Source of the DNA: an uncultured Acetatifactor sp.
GTDB taxonomy: Bacteria; Bacillota; Clostridia; Lachnospirales; Lachnospiraceae
Assembly: GCA_910585015.1 (NCBI GenBank)
Contig: CAJUCT010000029.1
Span: forward strand, 1-58,290
Direction of reading: 5' to 3'
DNA: 58,290 nucleotides
Below are positions 16,860 through 25,720 of this stretch, piece by piece; the stretch's first letter is position 1; each line of letters begins with the position of its first letter. A model generated the notes under the pieces. It did not search any database and was not told where the DNA came from. It worked only from the letters and a program-made list of their open reading frames with translations. The translations under genes and the position numbers were made by a program.

Positions 16860-17709
16860 TACCTTGGTAGGTAATAGCTTTGCATATACGCAGGAAAAAG
16901 AAAATTTTGCCAAGCGCAGGGATGAAATCGGGGATTTAATGGAGATTGTCGCATACTGTCAGCATGAATCCGTAAGAGAGCCGCTGGTATATCGGGAAGA
17001 ACTTTGGGATACCTTTGTGCAGGAAGGTATAACATTTGCTGAGTGGCTTTATAGCGGAGCGGGAGATGGCAGCGAAGAGGACAGGCGCAGATTAATGGAA
17101 GTACTGACCAAAAAAGGGATAATCCCATCAGAAAATGAGCAGCCGGCAGATGGGGATCAGGAGGGGAATACGATTCATATCGCATTGGGAGAATATCCAT
17201 CTTGCGTATCCAGCCTGCAACAATATATTCAAAAGCGAAGAGATATTCTCAGTTCTGTTAAGAATGTGGCAGAGTATGAGGCATTTATGCAGTCTTGCTT
17301 TATAGACAGTCGTTTTGCTGACGGTATTCTTTCAGAGATGAAACATATTGATCATTTCCAGGATAGAACAAAGGAGATTACCAGAGCCTTAGGGATATTG
17401 AATGATAGGGCGGTGGAATTATACCAGCAATATTCCCATCATCTGGAAGAAGCAATGCGTATTTTGTCCGTATTATTGCAAAGAGAGTGTGCTCCCGATC
17501 CAGAGCATGCGGATGATTTGCTATTTACATTTACATACAGCGAGCAACTGGAGGGAAAAGGGGCAAAAACCAAGGCCATAGAATGTTCTCCACATTTAAA
17601 ATTGATTCATCCGGGATCGAATTTGAGGATATACTTTTATTGGCATGATGCTGCAATTGGGACAGGGAAGAAGGTTCTGGTGGGAAGAATCGGGCGTCAT
17701 CCTTATTAG
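16846..17709 (+). CDS. Unknown protein, third gene of the DUF262-ATPase island
   Basis: A 287-residue protein I do not recognise. It looks mainly helical in the middle (about 120-220). The end differs: HLKL then SNLRIYFYWHD, and VLVGRIGRHPY as the last residues. That pattern of R-x-Y in a strand, then a hydrophobic strand and a terminal H-x-Y resembles the C-terminal strands of small RelE-like RNases, but this is only a visual similarity. It starts 14 bases inside the ATPase gene. The coupling makes it part of the same system, perhaps the effector. Another frame stays open for about 55 codons past the stop (GKRLLKHADEEADYYAIRW), so a lost C-terminal extension is possible. Confidence 0.7.
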   Translation: MRVINTLVGNSFAYTQEKENFAKRRDEIGDLMEIVAYCQHESVREPLVYREELWDTFVQEGITFAEWLYSGAGDGSEEDRRRLMEVLTKKGIIPSENEQPADGDQEGNTIHIALGEYPSCVSSLQQYIQKRRDILSSVKNVAEYEAFMQSCFIDSRFADGILSEMKHIDHFQDRTKEITRALGILNDRAVELYQQYSHHLEEAMRILSVLLQRECAPDPEHADDLLFTFTYSEQLEGKGAKTKAIECSPHLKLIHPGSNLRIYFYWHDAAIGTGKKVLVGRIGRHPY

Positions 17710-17820
17710 TGGGGAAGCGCCTGTTAAAACATGCAGATGAAGAGGCAGACTATTACGCCATACGTTGGCTTTTTGCGTTTGCTCCAGTTCATGCGTCAAC
17801 TATGAAGAAACGGAGAAAAG

Positions 17821-19587
17821 ATGGAAAAATGGATGGTAGCCGCAAAAAAGGCGGATTTTGAGGGATGGGCAAGGCGTTTCGGCATCAGTCCGGTGCTGGC
17901 CAGAATTATCCGCAACCGGGATATCACGGAGCCGGAGGAGGTGGAGAAGTTTTTGGGCGGGACGCTGGCGGACTGTTACAGCCCATGGCTTTTAAAAGGG
18001 ATGGAACAGGCTGTTGCCCTGATTCAGAAGGACCTGGGACTGGGCATGAAAATCCGGGTCATCGGGGACTATGATGTGGACGGCATATGCTCCTCCTACA
18101 TTCTGACCAGATCCCTGCGGGAGATGGGGGCTACGGTAGACACCGCCATTCCCCATCGGATCCGGGACGGGTACGGACTGAATGACACACTGATCGAAGA
18201 GGCCCACAGCGACGGCATCGGCCTCATTGTCACCTGTGACAACGGCATTGCGGCCCAGTCCCAGATTGCGCTGGCAAAAGAACTGGGGATGCAGGTGGTG
18301 GTGACGGATCACCATGAGGTGCCTTTTGTGGAAGACAAAGGCCGGAAGATCCAGCAGCTGCCCCAGGCGGAGGCAGTGATCGATCCCAAACAGGAGGGCT
18401 GCGGCTATCCCTGGCCGGGAATCTGCGGGGCGGTGGTGGCCTATAAGCTGGTGCAGGCCCTGGGGGAGAGAATGGCATATGGAGGGATTGCAAAGCTTCT
18501 GGAGGCGCTGCTGCCCTTTGCCGCCATGGCCACGGTTTGCGATGTGATGGAACTGAAGGACGAGAACAGGATTCTCGTGCAGGAGGGGCTGAAACGCTTT
18601 GCTGCCTGTGAAAACCCTGGGCTGCATGCTCTGCTGGAGGTCAACGGACTGGATCCGGCGGCGGTGTCCGCCTATCATCTGGGATTCGTGCTGGGGCCCT
18701 GTCTCAATGCCACCGGGAGGCTGGATACGGCCCGGCGGGCGCTTCAGCTGCTGGAGAGCCAGGATAAGGTATCGGCCATGACCGCCGCCAGAGAGTTAAA
18801 GGAACTGAACGACAGCCGGAAAAATATGACGCTTCAGGGAGTGGAGCAGGCGGTGCGCCGGCTGGAGGCGGCGGGAGGGGATCCCGATCCCGTGATAGTG
18901 CTGTATATGCCAGAGGTCCATGAAAGCCTGGCGGGCATTATTGCCGGCAGAGTCAAAGAGAAATACCATCACCCGGTATTTGTGCTGACCAAAGGGGAAG
19001 AGGGCGTCAAAGGCTCCGGGCGGTCCATTGAGGCTTATCACATGTATGAGGCCATGAGCCGGGTGAAACAGTATTTTACCAAATATGGCGGTCATAAGAT
19101 GGCGGCGGGGCTGTCCATGCGGGAGGAGGATGTGGAGCCTCTGCGGAAGGCGCTGAATTTAGACTGCGGCCTGACCAGAGAGGACTTTGCGCCCCTGGTA
19201 CATATTGATGTGCCCATGCCGATTAGTTATGCCAGCATGGAACTGGCCAAGGAACTGGAAAAGCTGGAACCCTATGGCACAGGGAATCCCAAGCCCCTCT
19301 TTGCCCAGAAGGGAGTGTACCTGATCAGAGGGAGACGCATCGGCGCCAAGCAGAATTTTGCCCGTTTTACGGTGGAGGCGGACGGCAGGCGCCAGGAACT
19401 TTTGTTTTTTGGGGATCTGGAGGAATTTTGCGGCGGCCTGGAGGAAAAGCACGGTCCGGGCAGCGCCCGGCGGCTTTTTGACGAGGGCGGCTGCTATGAG
19501 ATGGGAATCGCGTATCAGCTGGGGATCAACCGTTACAGGGGCCGGGAAGAATTGCAGCTGACCATCCAGAATTTCTATTTTGTTTAG
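17821..19587 (+). CDS. recJ: Single-stranded-DNA exonuclease RecJ
   Basis: A 588-residue DHH-family nuclease that degrades single-stranded DNA 5' to 3' in recombination and repair. Motif I DYDVDGICSSY is near residue 84, the DHH motif VVTDHHEVP near 160, and the DHHA1 signature GSGRSIEAYHMYEAM with KYGGHKMAAGLSM near 400. The C-terminal OB domain follows. Length is usual for the Firmicutes type. The start is ATG 17821, behind GGAGAAAAG. Its last codons are partly copied in the downstream tandem duplication. Confidence 0.93.
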   Translation: MEKWMVAAKKADFEGWARRFGISPVLARIIRNRDITEPEEVEKFLGGTLADCYSPWLLKGMEQAVALIQKDLGLGMKIRVIGDYDVDGICSSYILTRSLREMGATVDTAIPHRIRDGYGLNDTLIEEAHSDGIGLIVTCDNGIAAQSQIALAKELGMQVVVTDHHEVPFVEDKGRKIQQLPQAEAVIDPKQEGCGYPWPGICGAVVAYKLVQALGERMAYGGIAKLLEALLPFAAMATVCDVMELKDENRILVQEGLKRFAACENPGLHALLEVNGLDPAAVSAYHLGFVLGPCLNATGRLDTARRALQLLESQDKVSAMTAARELKELNDSRKNMTLQGVEQAVRRLEAAGGDPDPVIVLYMPEVHESLAGIIAGRVKEKYHHPVFVLTKGEEGVKGSGRSIEAYHMYEAMSRVKQYFTKYGGHKMAAGLSMREEDVEPLRKALNLDCGLTREDFAPLVHIDVPMPISYASMELAKELEKLEPYGTGNPKPLFAQKGVYLIRGRRIGAKQNFARFTVEADGRRQELLFFGDLEEFCGGLEEKHGPGSARRLFDEGGCYEMGIAYQLGINRYRGREELQLTIQNFYFV

Positions 19588-19657
19588 GTTCATTTTATTC
19601 TTTTCTAATGAAATAGACACATTTTGAACACAATTTCTGGGTATAGTGTATATCAGA

Positions 19658-19737
19658 TAGTTGATGAACTCACTATCTCCCCCCTCATAAGAAATAGCGA
19701 AGGCTTCGGTAGCAATACCGGAGCCTTTGCGATTTTA
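19658..19737 (+). ncRNA. Candidate small RNA, copy 1
   Basis: TTGAAC (19624) and TGTATA (19647), 17 bases apart, would start a transcript near 19658. It contains GATAGT...ACTATC (a stem with a 10-base loop), an unpaired CTCCCCCCTC and a final 20-bp hairpin built on GGCTTCGGTA/TACCGGAGCC, ending TTTGCGATTTT. No coding frame is apparent. The C-run could pair with G-rich ribosome-binding sites. Confidence 0.45.
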
Positions 19738-19840
19738 TGGGATTTTTACAGGAACTTTCTATTTTATTTAGGCTCATTTTATTCTTTTCTAATGAATTGG
19801 ACACACTTTGGACATAATTTCTGGGTATAGTATATATCAG

Positions 19841-19926
19841 ATAGTTGATGAACTCACTATCTCCCCCCCTCATAAGAAATAGCGGAGGCTTCGGTAGCGA
19901 TACCGGAGCCTTTGCTATTTCTTTTT
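19841..19926 (+). ncRNA. Candidate small RNA, copy 2
   Basis: Same organisation as copy 1 with better signals: TTGGAC (19808-19813), a 17-base spacer, TATATA (19831-19836), the 6-bp stem, seven C residues, then an almost perfect 21-bp hairpin running into TTTCTTTTT. The compensatory G-T/G-C pairs kept in both terminator stems suggest the RNA structure matters. Confidence 0.5.
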
Positions 19927-19963
19927 GCGATATACAGGGAAAAGGAAAATTTGGAAAAAGTCA

Positions 19964-19992
19964 TTTACATATAGGTTGCTGTCATTTATAGT
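19964..19992 (+). promoter_or_regulatory. Promoter of murE
   Basis: TTTACA (19964-19969), a 17-base spacer and TATAGT (19987-19992), about 44 bases before the murE start. Confidence 0.6.
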
Positions 19993-20035
19993 AATAGATA
20001 GAAAGACTCCCGGTGGGGAGAGAAGGAGATGTGTC

Positions 20036-21514
20036 ATGAAACTGACAGATTTATTGTGTAAGCTGGATTACGAATGTATACAGGGCAGAACGGACCTGGA
20101 GGTGGGCCAGGTGGTGTATGATTCCCGGAAAATAACGGAGGGCTGTCTGTTTATCTGTATTGCGGGCGCCAATTTTGACGGACATGATTTTGCGGCGGAG
20201 GCAATGGAGAAAGGGGCCAGGGTGCTGATAGTGTCCAGGGAAGTGTCGGAGACGGCCGGCAGGGACGTGACCGTGATCAAGGTGCCCGACACTCGGTATG
20301 CCATGGCATTTATCTCCGCGGCATATTTCGGATATCCGGCGGAAAAACTGCGGATCATCGGCGTCACCGGCACCAAGGGGAAGACCACCACCACCTACAT
20401 GGTGAAATCCATTTTGGAAAATGCGGGTTACAAGGTGGGCCTGGTGGGCACCATCGAGGTGATCATCGGCAGGGAACACATCCACGCGGGCAATACCACG
20501 CCGGAATCTTATACTTTGCAGGAGTACTTTGCCAAGATGGTGGAGGCGGGCATGGATGCGGTGGTCATGGAGGTGTCCTCCCAGGGGCTGATGCTCCACC
20601 GCACCCAGGGGTTTGTGTTTGATCTGGGGATATTCACCAATTTGGAAGCGGATCATATCGGACCCAACGAGCATACCAGCTTTGAGGAGTATCTGCACTG
20701 CAAGAGTCTGTTGTTTCGGCAGTGCCGGGTGGGCATTGTCAACGGTGACGACGCCCATGTGGACGCGGTGCTGAAGGGCCATACCTGCCAGGTGGAGCGG
20801 TATGGTATCGGGGAAAACAATGACCTGCGGGCCGAGAGTGTGCGGCTGGTCAGGAAACCGGGAGAGCTGGGCGTGGCTTTCCGGGTGGAAGGGCTGATGG
20901 ATTTTGACGTGGAAGTGCCTACACCGGGACGTTTCAGCGTCTACAATGCGCTGACCGCCATCGCTATATGCAGGCATTTCAATGTGCGGGAGGATGATAT
21001 CAAGAGGGCGCTTTTGGCGGTGCGTGTCAAGGGCCGTATAGAGATGGTAAAAGTCTCGGAACACTTCACGTTGTTGATCGACTATGCTCACAATGCCATG
21101 GCGCTGGAGAGCCTGCTGACCAGTTTGCGGGAGTATGCGCCCAACCGGCTGGTGTGCCTGTTTGGCTGCGGCGGCAACCGATCCAGACAGCGCCGCTATG
21201 AAATGGGGGAGGTCAGCGGCAGACTGGCGGATCTGACTATCATCACCTCCGACAACCCCCGGTTCGAGGAGCCCCAGGATATTATCAGTGATATCAAGAC
21301 CGGCATAGCCAGGACCGAAGGGATCTACGTGGAGATCATTGACCGCAGGGAGGCCATCCGTTATGCCATCGACCACGGGCAGGAGGGCGACATCATCATA
21401 CTGGCCGGCAAAGGCCATGAGGATTACCAGGAGATCAAGGGGGTAAAATATCCTATGGATGAGAGGACGCTGATCCGGGAAATTCTGGCGGAGCAGGGAC
21501 AGAAACAGGTGTGA
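20036..21514 (+). CDS. murE: UDP-MurNAc-tripeptide synthetase MurE
   Basis: A 492-residue Mur ligase that adds the third residue to the peptidoglycan stem. The ATP-binding motif TGTKGKTTTT is near residue 111, and the substrate motif SDNPRFEEP near 405 is the one tied to meso-diaminopimelate rather than lysine. All three Mur domains are present and length is normal. The start ATG 20036 is behind AGAAGGAGA; longer starts upstream lack support. It lies outside the main division cluster at 35-48 kb. Confidence 0.92.
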   Translation: MKLTDLLCKLDYECIQGRTDLEVGQVVYDSRKITEGCLFICIAGANFDGHDFAAEAMEKGARVLIVSREVSETAGRDVTVIKVPDTRYAMAFISAAYFGYPAEKLRIIGVTGTKGKTTTTYMVKSILENAGYKVGLVGTIEVIIGREHIHAGNTTPESYTLQEYFAKMVEAGMDAVVMEVSSQGLMLHRTQGFVFDLGIFTNLEADHIGPNEHTSFEEYLHCKSLLFRQCRVGIVNGDDAHVDAVLKGHTCQVERYGIGENNDLRAESVRLVRKPGELGVAFRVEGLMDFDVEVPTPGRFSVYNALTAIAICRHFNVREDDIKRALLAVRVKGRIEMVKVSEHFTLLIDYAHNAMALESLLTSLREYAPNRLVCLFGCGGNRSRQRRYEMGEVSGRLADLTIITSDNPRFEEPQDIISDIKTGIARTEGIYVEIIDRREAIRYAIDHGQEGDIIILAGKGHEDYQEIKGVKYPMDERTLIREILAEQGQKQV

Positions 21515-21531
21515 AACATTAATCAGGCACT

Positions 21532-21632
21532 TGTACTCACGAACGCTGTGATTTCCAATTCCTGTACGACCCATACTGCTTAACAGGATAACATATGACG
21601 CGCAGAATGAAAAATCCAGCCGTTCGTGAGCG
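21532..21632 (+). repeat. Palindromic repeat family C, copy 1
   Basis: GTACTCACGAACGCTG at about 21533 and its inverse ending CCGTTCGTGAGCG at 21632 form the two arms of an inverted pair between murE and priA. The arms resemble those at 51.2 and 53.3 kb (ACTCACG-GCGATGA-TT). Confidence 0.5.
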
Positions 21633-21679
21633 CAACAATTATCTCATTCCGGTTTATCCGGGTTAGGAGAAGAAATGTT

Positions 21680-23938
21680 TTGACAAGATACGCAGATGTG
21701 ATTATTGATATTTCCCATGAAAAGGTGGACCGTCCCTTTCAGTACCGGATTCCGGAGCATATGCTGGAGAAGCTGGAGGTGGGCATGTGTGTGACCGTGC
21801 CCTTTGGCAAAGGCAACACGCTGCGCCGGGGCTATGTGACGGACATAACGGAAAAATGTGCCTTTGACCCGCAGAAAATCAAGGAGATCCACAGTCTGGC
21901 GACAGACGGCGTGGGGGTGGAGGACTTTCAGATTCGGCTGGCCCGGTGGATACGCAGCTCTTATGGGGGCACCATGATCCAGGCGCTGAAGACCGTGCTG
22001 CCCGCCAGACATACCGTGAAAAAAGTGGAGTACAAAAAGGTGCTGCTGGCGGTGGGCCGGGAGGAGGGAATCTCCCTGTTAGGAGAGTGCCGGCGCAAAA
22101 AGCAGGCCGCCAGGGTAAGGCTGCTTCAGGAACTGCTTTCGGAGGGGGAACTTCCCTACGAACTGGTGACGGGAAAATTGATGGTATCGCCCGCGGTAAT
22201 CCGTGGGCTGGAGGGACTGGGGGCTGTCCATGTGGAGGTCTTGCAGTCCTTTCGAAATCCGGTAAAGCAGCAGGAGCGGCAGGAGATCTCCAAAGAGTTG
22301 AGCGAGGAGCAGCAGGCGGCGGTAGAGAAGGTCATGGCAGATTACGACGGCGGCGATCCGGGCACATACCTGCTGCAGGGCATCACCGGCAGCGGCAAGA
22401 CGGAGGTTTATATCCGCCTGGCCCAGGAGATGGTAAGCCGCGGCAGGCAGGTGATTGTGCTGATCCCGGAGATTGCGCTGACTTACCAGACGCTGATGCG
22501 GTTTTACAGGCGCTTTGGAGACCGGGTCAGCGTACTTAACTCCACGCTGTCGGCGGGAGAAAAATACGACCAGTGCGAGAGGGCGAGATGCGGCGAGATC
22601 GATGTGATTATCGGTCCCCGTTCCGCCCTGTTTGTGCCGTTTTCGAGAGTGGGGCTGATCCTGATGGACGAGGAGCATGAAGCCAGCTACAAGAGCGAAA
22701 ACACACCCAAATATCATGCCAGAGAGACCGCCGTCTACCTGGCTTCCCTCCACGGGGCCAGCGTGGTGCTGGGATCGGCCACTCCCTCGCTGGAGGCGGC
22801 TTACCGGGCCAGGGAGGGACTTTACCGACAGCTTTTTTTGACCAGACGGCTCACCGGAGGCAGTCTGCCCAAGGTATATACGGTGGATCTGCGGGAAGAA
22901 TTAAAACAGGGCAACCGATCTATTTTCAGCAGAAAGTTGCAGGAACTTCTGGCGGACCGGCTGGAAAAGGGGCAGCAGAGTATGCTGTTTATCAATCGCC
23001 GGGGCTTTGCCGGTTTTGTCTCCTGCCGGGCCTGCGGGCATGTGATGAAATGTCCTCACTGTGATGTGTCCTTGTCAGAGCACAAAGGCGGCAGGCTGGT
23101 GTGTCATTACTGCGGTTATGTGACGGCGAAGGTGAATGTTTGTCCGGAATGCGGATCCAAGTATATTTCAGGTTTCCGTGCCGGGACCCAGCAGATAGAG
23201 GAACGGCTCCAGGCCATGTTTCCGGCCATGCGGATTTTGCGGATGGACGCGGACACCACCAGAGCCAAGGACAGCCATGAGCAGATTCTGGCAGCTTTTT
23301 CCGCCGGGGAGGCGGACGTGCTGGTGGGCACCCAGATGATCGTCAAGGGGCATGATTTCCCCAATGTGACGCTGGTGGGAGTGCTGGCGGCGGATCTGTC
23401 ATTGTCCGTGGGAGATTATCGGGCCGGAGAGAGAACCTTTCAGCTGTTGACCCAGGCGGCAGGCCGGGCGGGCCGGGGCAGTGAGCCGGGGGAGGTGGTG
23501 ATCCAGACTTACCAGCCGGAGCACTATGCTATCATCCATGCGGCATGCCAGGACTACGAGGGCTTTTATCAGGAGGAGATCCTGTACCGGGAGTTGATGG
23601 GCTATCCTCCGGTGGCCCATATGCTGGCGGTGCAGATTTATGCGGCGTCGGAAGAGGAAGGAGACAGATTGTCCCGGCAGCTGGCCCGACAGGCGAAAGG
23701 GTATGTGGACCAGGCCCAGCCTCTGGCCCGGCAGATGCTGATTGTGGGCCCCGCCCCGGCAGGCATCGGCAGGGTCAATGACATTTACCGCTTTGTATTC
23801 TATGTAAAAGACCGGGATTACCATAGGCTGATCGCGGTGAAGGACGGCCTGGAAGCCTGGATGGGGGAATGGCAGTCAGGGCAGCGCAGGCCGCAGATTA
23901 GCCTGCAATTTGACTTTGATCCCATGAATACGCTATAA
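21680..23938 (+). CDS. priA: Primosomal protein N' (PriA helicase)
   Basis: About 752 residues. PriA reloads the replicative helicase at stalled forks. An N-terminal DNA-binding domain is followed by the helicase with Walker A ITGSGKTEVY, DEEH box and the helicase C-lobe (VGTQMIVKGHDFPNV). Eight cysteines in CRACG...CPHC...CHYCG...CPECG form the two zinc sites. I place the start at TTG 21680 (LTRYADVIID) because TAGGAG lies 10 bases upstream; upstream codons lie in the repeat-rich spacer and do not resemble the family. Confidence 0.92.
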   Translation: MTRYADVIIDISHEKVDRPFQYRIPEHMLEKLEVGMCVTVPFGKGNTLRRGYVTDITEKCAFDPQKIKEIHSLATDGVGVEDFQIRLARWIRSSYGGTMIQALKTVLPARHTVKKVEYKKVLLAVGREEGISLLGECRRKKQAARVRLLQELLSEGELPYELVTGKLMVSPAVIRGLEGLGAVHVEVLQSFRNPVKQQERQEISKELSEEQQAAVEKVMADYDGGDPGTYLLQGITGSGKTEVYIRLAQEMVSRGRQVIVLIPEIALTYQTLMRFYRRFGDRVSVLNSTLSAGEKYDQCERARCGEIDVIIGPRSALFVPFSRVGLILMDEEHEASYKSENTPKYHARETAVYLASLHGASVVLGSATPSLEAAYRAREGLYRQLFLTRRLTGGSLPKVYTVDLREELKQGNRSIFSRKLQELLADRLEKGQQSMLFINRRGFAGFVSCRACGHVMKCPHCDVSLSEHKGGRLVCHYCGYVTAKVNVCPECGSKYISGFRAGTQQIEERLQAMFPAMRILRMDADTTRAKDSHEQILAAFSAGEADVLVGTQMIVKGHDFPNVTLVGVLAADLSLSVGDYRAGERTFQLLTQAAGRAGRGSEPGEVVIQTYQPEHYAIIHAACQDYEGFYQEEILYRELMGYPPVAHMLAVQIYAASEEEGDRLSRQLARQAKGYVDQAQPLARQMLIVGPAPAGIGRVNDIYRFVFYVKDRDYHRLIAVKDGLEAWMGEWQSGQRRPQISLQFDFDPMNTL

Positions 23939-23942
23939 GCAC

Positions 23943-23971
23943 TTGAAAAAAATCCCATTTTCTGAGATAAT
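23943..23971 (+). promoter_or_regulatory. Possible promoter of the def-fmt operon
   Basis: TTGAAA (23943-23948), a 17-base spacer, GATAAT (23966-23971), just after the priA stop. The long leader to def contains the family B element. Confidence 0.5.
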
Positions 23972-24045
23972 ATGATGATTGTGATATACTGCCGGTGGCG
24001 GTGCGCAACTCGGAAATTCCGCAGTTGCCGAAAAACCGACAGCAT

Positions 24046-24126
24046 AGGCGATTGCGAAACTCCCTTTGCGGTAACAGTGAATGGGCAATTAGCTACGTCA
24101 CTTGCAGAGAACATTTCGCAACTGCT
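24046..24126 (+). repeat. MITE-like repeat family B, copy 1
   Basis: About 80 bp bounded by inverted ends AGGCGATTGCGAAAC and TTTCGCAACTGC. It matches the reverse complement of the 54.0 kb copy almost throughout, but lacks the central roughly 60-bp hairpin of that copy. It sits in the def leader. Confidence 0.65.
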
Positions 24127-24155
24127 CACTGACAGCAGCCTGAAAGGAGAAAGAT

Positions 24156-24635
24156 ATGGCTATTCGTAATATACGGGAGATTGGAGAGGAAATTCTCACC
24201 AAGAAATGCAAGGAAGTGACGGAGATGACGGACCGCACCAGATATCTGATCGAGGATATGCTGGATACATTATATGAAGCCAACGGCGTGGGACTGGCGG
24301 CCCCCCAGGTAGGGGTGCTGAAGCGTATAGCGGTCATTGATGTGACCGGAGAGGATCCCTATATTCTGATCAATCCCCGGATTCTGGAGACCGGCGGGGA
24401 GCAGACCGGATCCGAGGGTTGTCTGAGTGTGCCGGGTAAAGCGGGGATCGTCACCAGACCCAACTATGTGAAGGTGGCGGCCCTGGATGTGGATATGAAG
24501 CCCTTTGAACTGGAGGGGACGGAACTGCTGGCCAGGGCTATCTGTCATGAACTGGATCATTTGGACGGCCACCTCTATGTGGAAAAGGTGGAAGGTGAGT
24601 TGACGGATGTGATAGCGGCAGAGGAAGATGCCTGA
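24156..24635 (+). CDS. def: Peptide deformylase
   Basis: A 159-residue metallo-enzyme that removes the formyl group from nascent chains. All three motifs are present: GVGLAAPQVG (about 45-54), EGCLSVPG (about 88-95) and HELDHLDG (about 131-138), giving the C/H/H metal ligands and the catalytic E. Start ATG 24156 follows AAAGGAGAAAG. fmt follows about 110 bases on, the usual pairing. Confidence 0.95.
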   Translation: MAIRNIREIGEEILTKKCKEVTEMTDRTRYLIEDMLDTLYEANGVGLAAPQVGVLKRIAVIDVTGEDPYILINPRILETGGEQTGSEGCLSVPGKAGIVTRPNYVKVAALDVDMKPFELEGTELLARAICHELDHLDGHLYVEKVEGELTDVIAAEEDA

Positions 24636-24748
24636 AATTGACACCGTTGATGTACACATCCAAACGTCAATACCGATAGACAAAGTATCGCAGGCAAAGC
24701 CGGAGTTTGGCAGAGGCCAAATTCCAGACATGCAGGAAAGAGGAAATC

Positions 24749-25678
24749 ATGAAAATCGTTTTTATGGGAACTCCCGACTACGCAGTGGGGGCGCTTGAGG
24801 CGCTGATCCGGGCAGGGCATGAGATCACCGCTGTGGTGACCCAGCCGGATAAGGCGAAGGGGCGCAGCGGCAATCTGCAATATCCCCCGGTGAAAGAATG
24901 TGCCCTGGCTCATGGGATTTCGGTGTTCCAGCCTGAGCGGATCAAACGCCCGGAGGCGGTGGCGCAGCTTAGAACCTATGAAGCGGATGTATTTGTAGTG
25001 GCGGCTTTTGGGCAGATTCTGTCCCGGGAGATACTGGAGATGCCAGCCTATGGCTGTCTGAATATTCATGCCTCACTGCTGCCCAGATATCGGGGAGCGT
25101 CCCCCATACAGCATGTGATCATAGACGGGGAGGAGCGGACAGGCATAACCATCATGCAGATGGATACAGGCATAGACACCGGGGATATACTGTATACAAA
25201 AGAAATGTCCATTGACAGGCAGGACACCTGCCAGACCTTGTACGGGAAACTGACAGCCCTGGGCGGCCAGGCTATTGTGGAGGCGCTGGAACTGCTGCAA
25301 CAGGGAGCGCTTACCCCTGAAAAACAGCGGGATGAGGACAGTTGTTACGCCCCTATCATCACCAAGGAGATGGGCCGAATTGATTTCGCGAAGGACGCCC
25401 TCTCTATTGAAAGACTGATTCATGGTATGAATCCCTGGCCCAGCGCTTATACTTTTTATCAGGGAAAGCAGCTAAAAATATGGGATGCTCTGGCCCAGGA
25501 GGATGTATCCGATACTGAGCCGGGAACCATAGTATCCGTTGACAGGCAGGATTTCACAGTGGCCACGGGACGGGGGAGCCTGAGAGCGCTGGAGGTGCAG
25601 CTGGAGGGCAAGAAGCGCATGAGCGCCCACGACTTCCTGCTGGGTGTGCGTCTGACACCGGGCGAGAAGCTGGGCTAA
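24749..25678 (+). CDS. fmt: Methionyl-tRNA formyltransferase
   Basis: A 309-residue enzyme that formylates initiator Met-tRNA, the partner step to deformylase. The N-terminal MKIVFMGTPDYAV, the folate/catalytic motif NIHASLLPRYRGASPI near residue 108 and the HGMNPWPSAY segment near 229 are typical, with a C-terminal OB-like tRNA-binding domain. The start is ATG 24749, behind AAGAGGAAA; an earlier in-frame start lacks an SD. Confidence 0.94.
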   Translation: MKIVFMGTPDYAVGALEALIRAGHEITAVVTQPDKAKGRSGNLQYPPVKECALAHGISVFQPERIKRPEAVAQLRTYEADVFVVAAFGQILSREILEMPAYGCLNIHASLLPRYRGASPIQHVIIDGEERTGITIMQMDTGIDTGDILYTKEMSIDRQDTCQTLYGKLTALGGQAIVEALELLQQGALTPEKQRDEDSCYAPIITKEMGRIDFAKDALSIERLIHGMNPWPSAYTFYQGKQLKIWDALAQEDVSDTEPGTIVSVDRQDFTVATGRGSLRALEVQLEGKKRMSAHDFLLGVRLTPGEKLG

Positions 25679-25720
25679 ACCCAGGCGGCCGGATACTTAT
25701 CACCGGCTTGCGTACCGGGA

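Larger units (their letters stand above)
19573..19930 (+). repeat. 184-bp tandem duplication after recJ
   Basis: Two copies start at 19573 and 19757. Each begins with TTCTATTTT(A/G)TTTAGG, so the second carries a pseudo-copy of the last recJ codons and stop, and each contains the same promoter, small stem-loop, C-run and terminator hairpin. Differences between copies are scattered point changes. Confidence 0.85.

Noticed and set aside
20051..21574. 507-codon minus-strand frame opposite murE
   Set aside because: Shadow frame without start signals or recognisable motifs.
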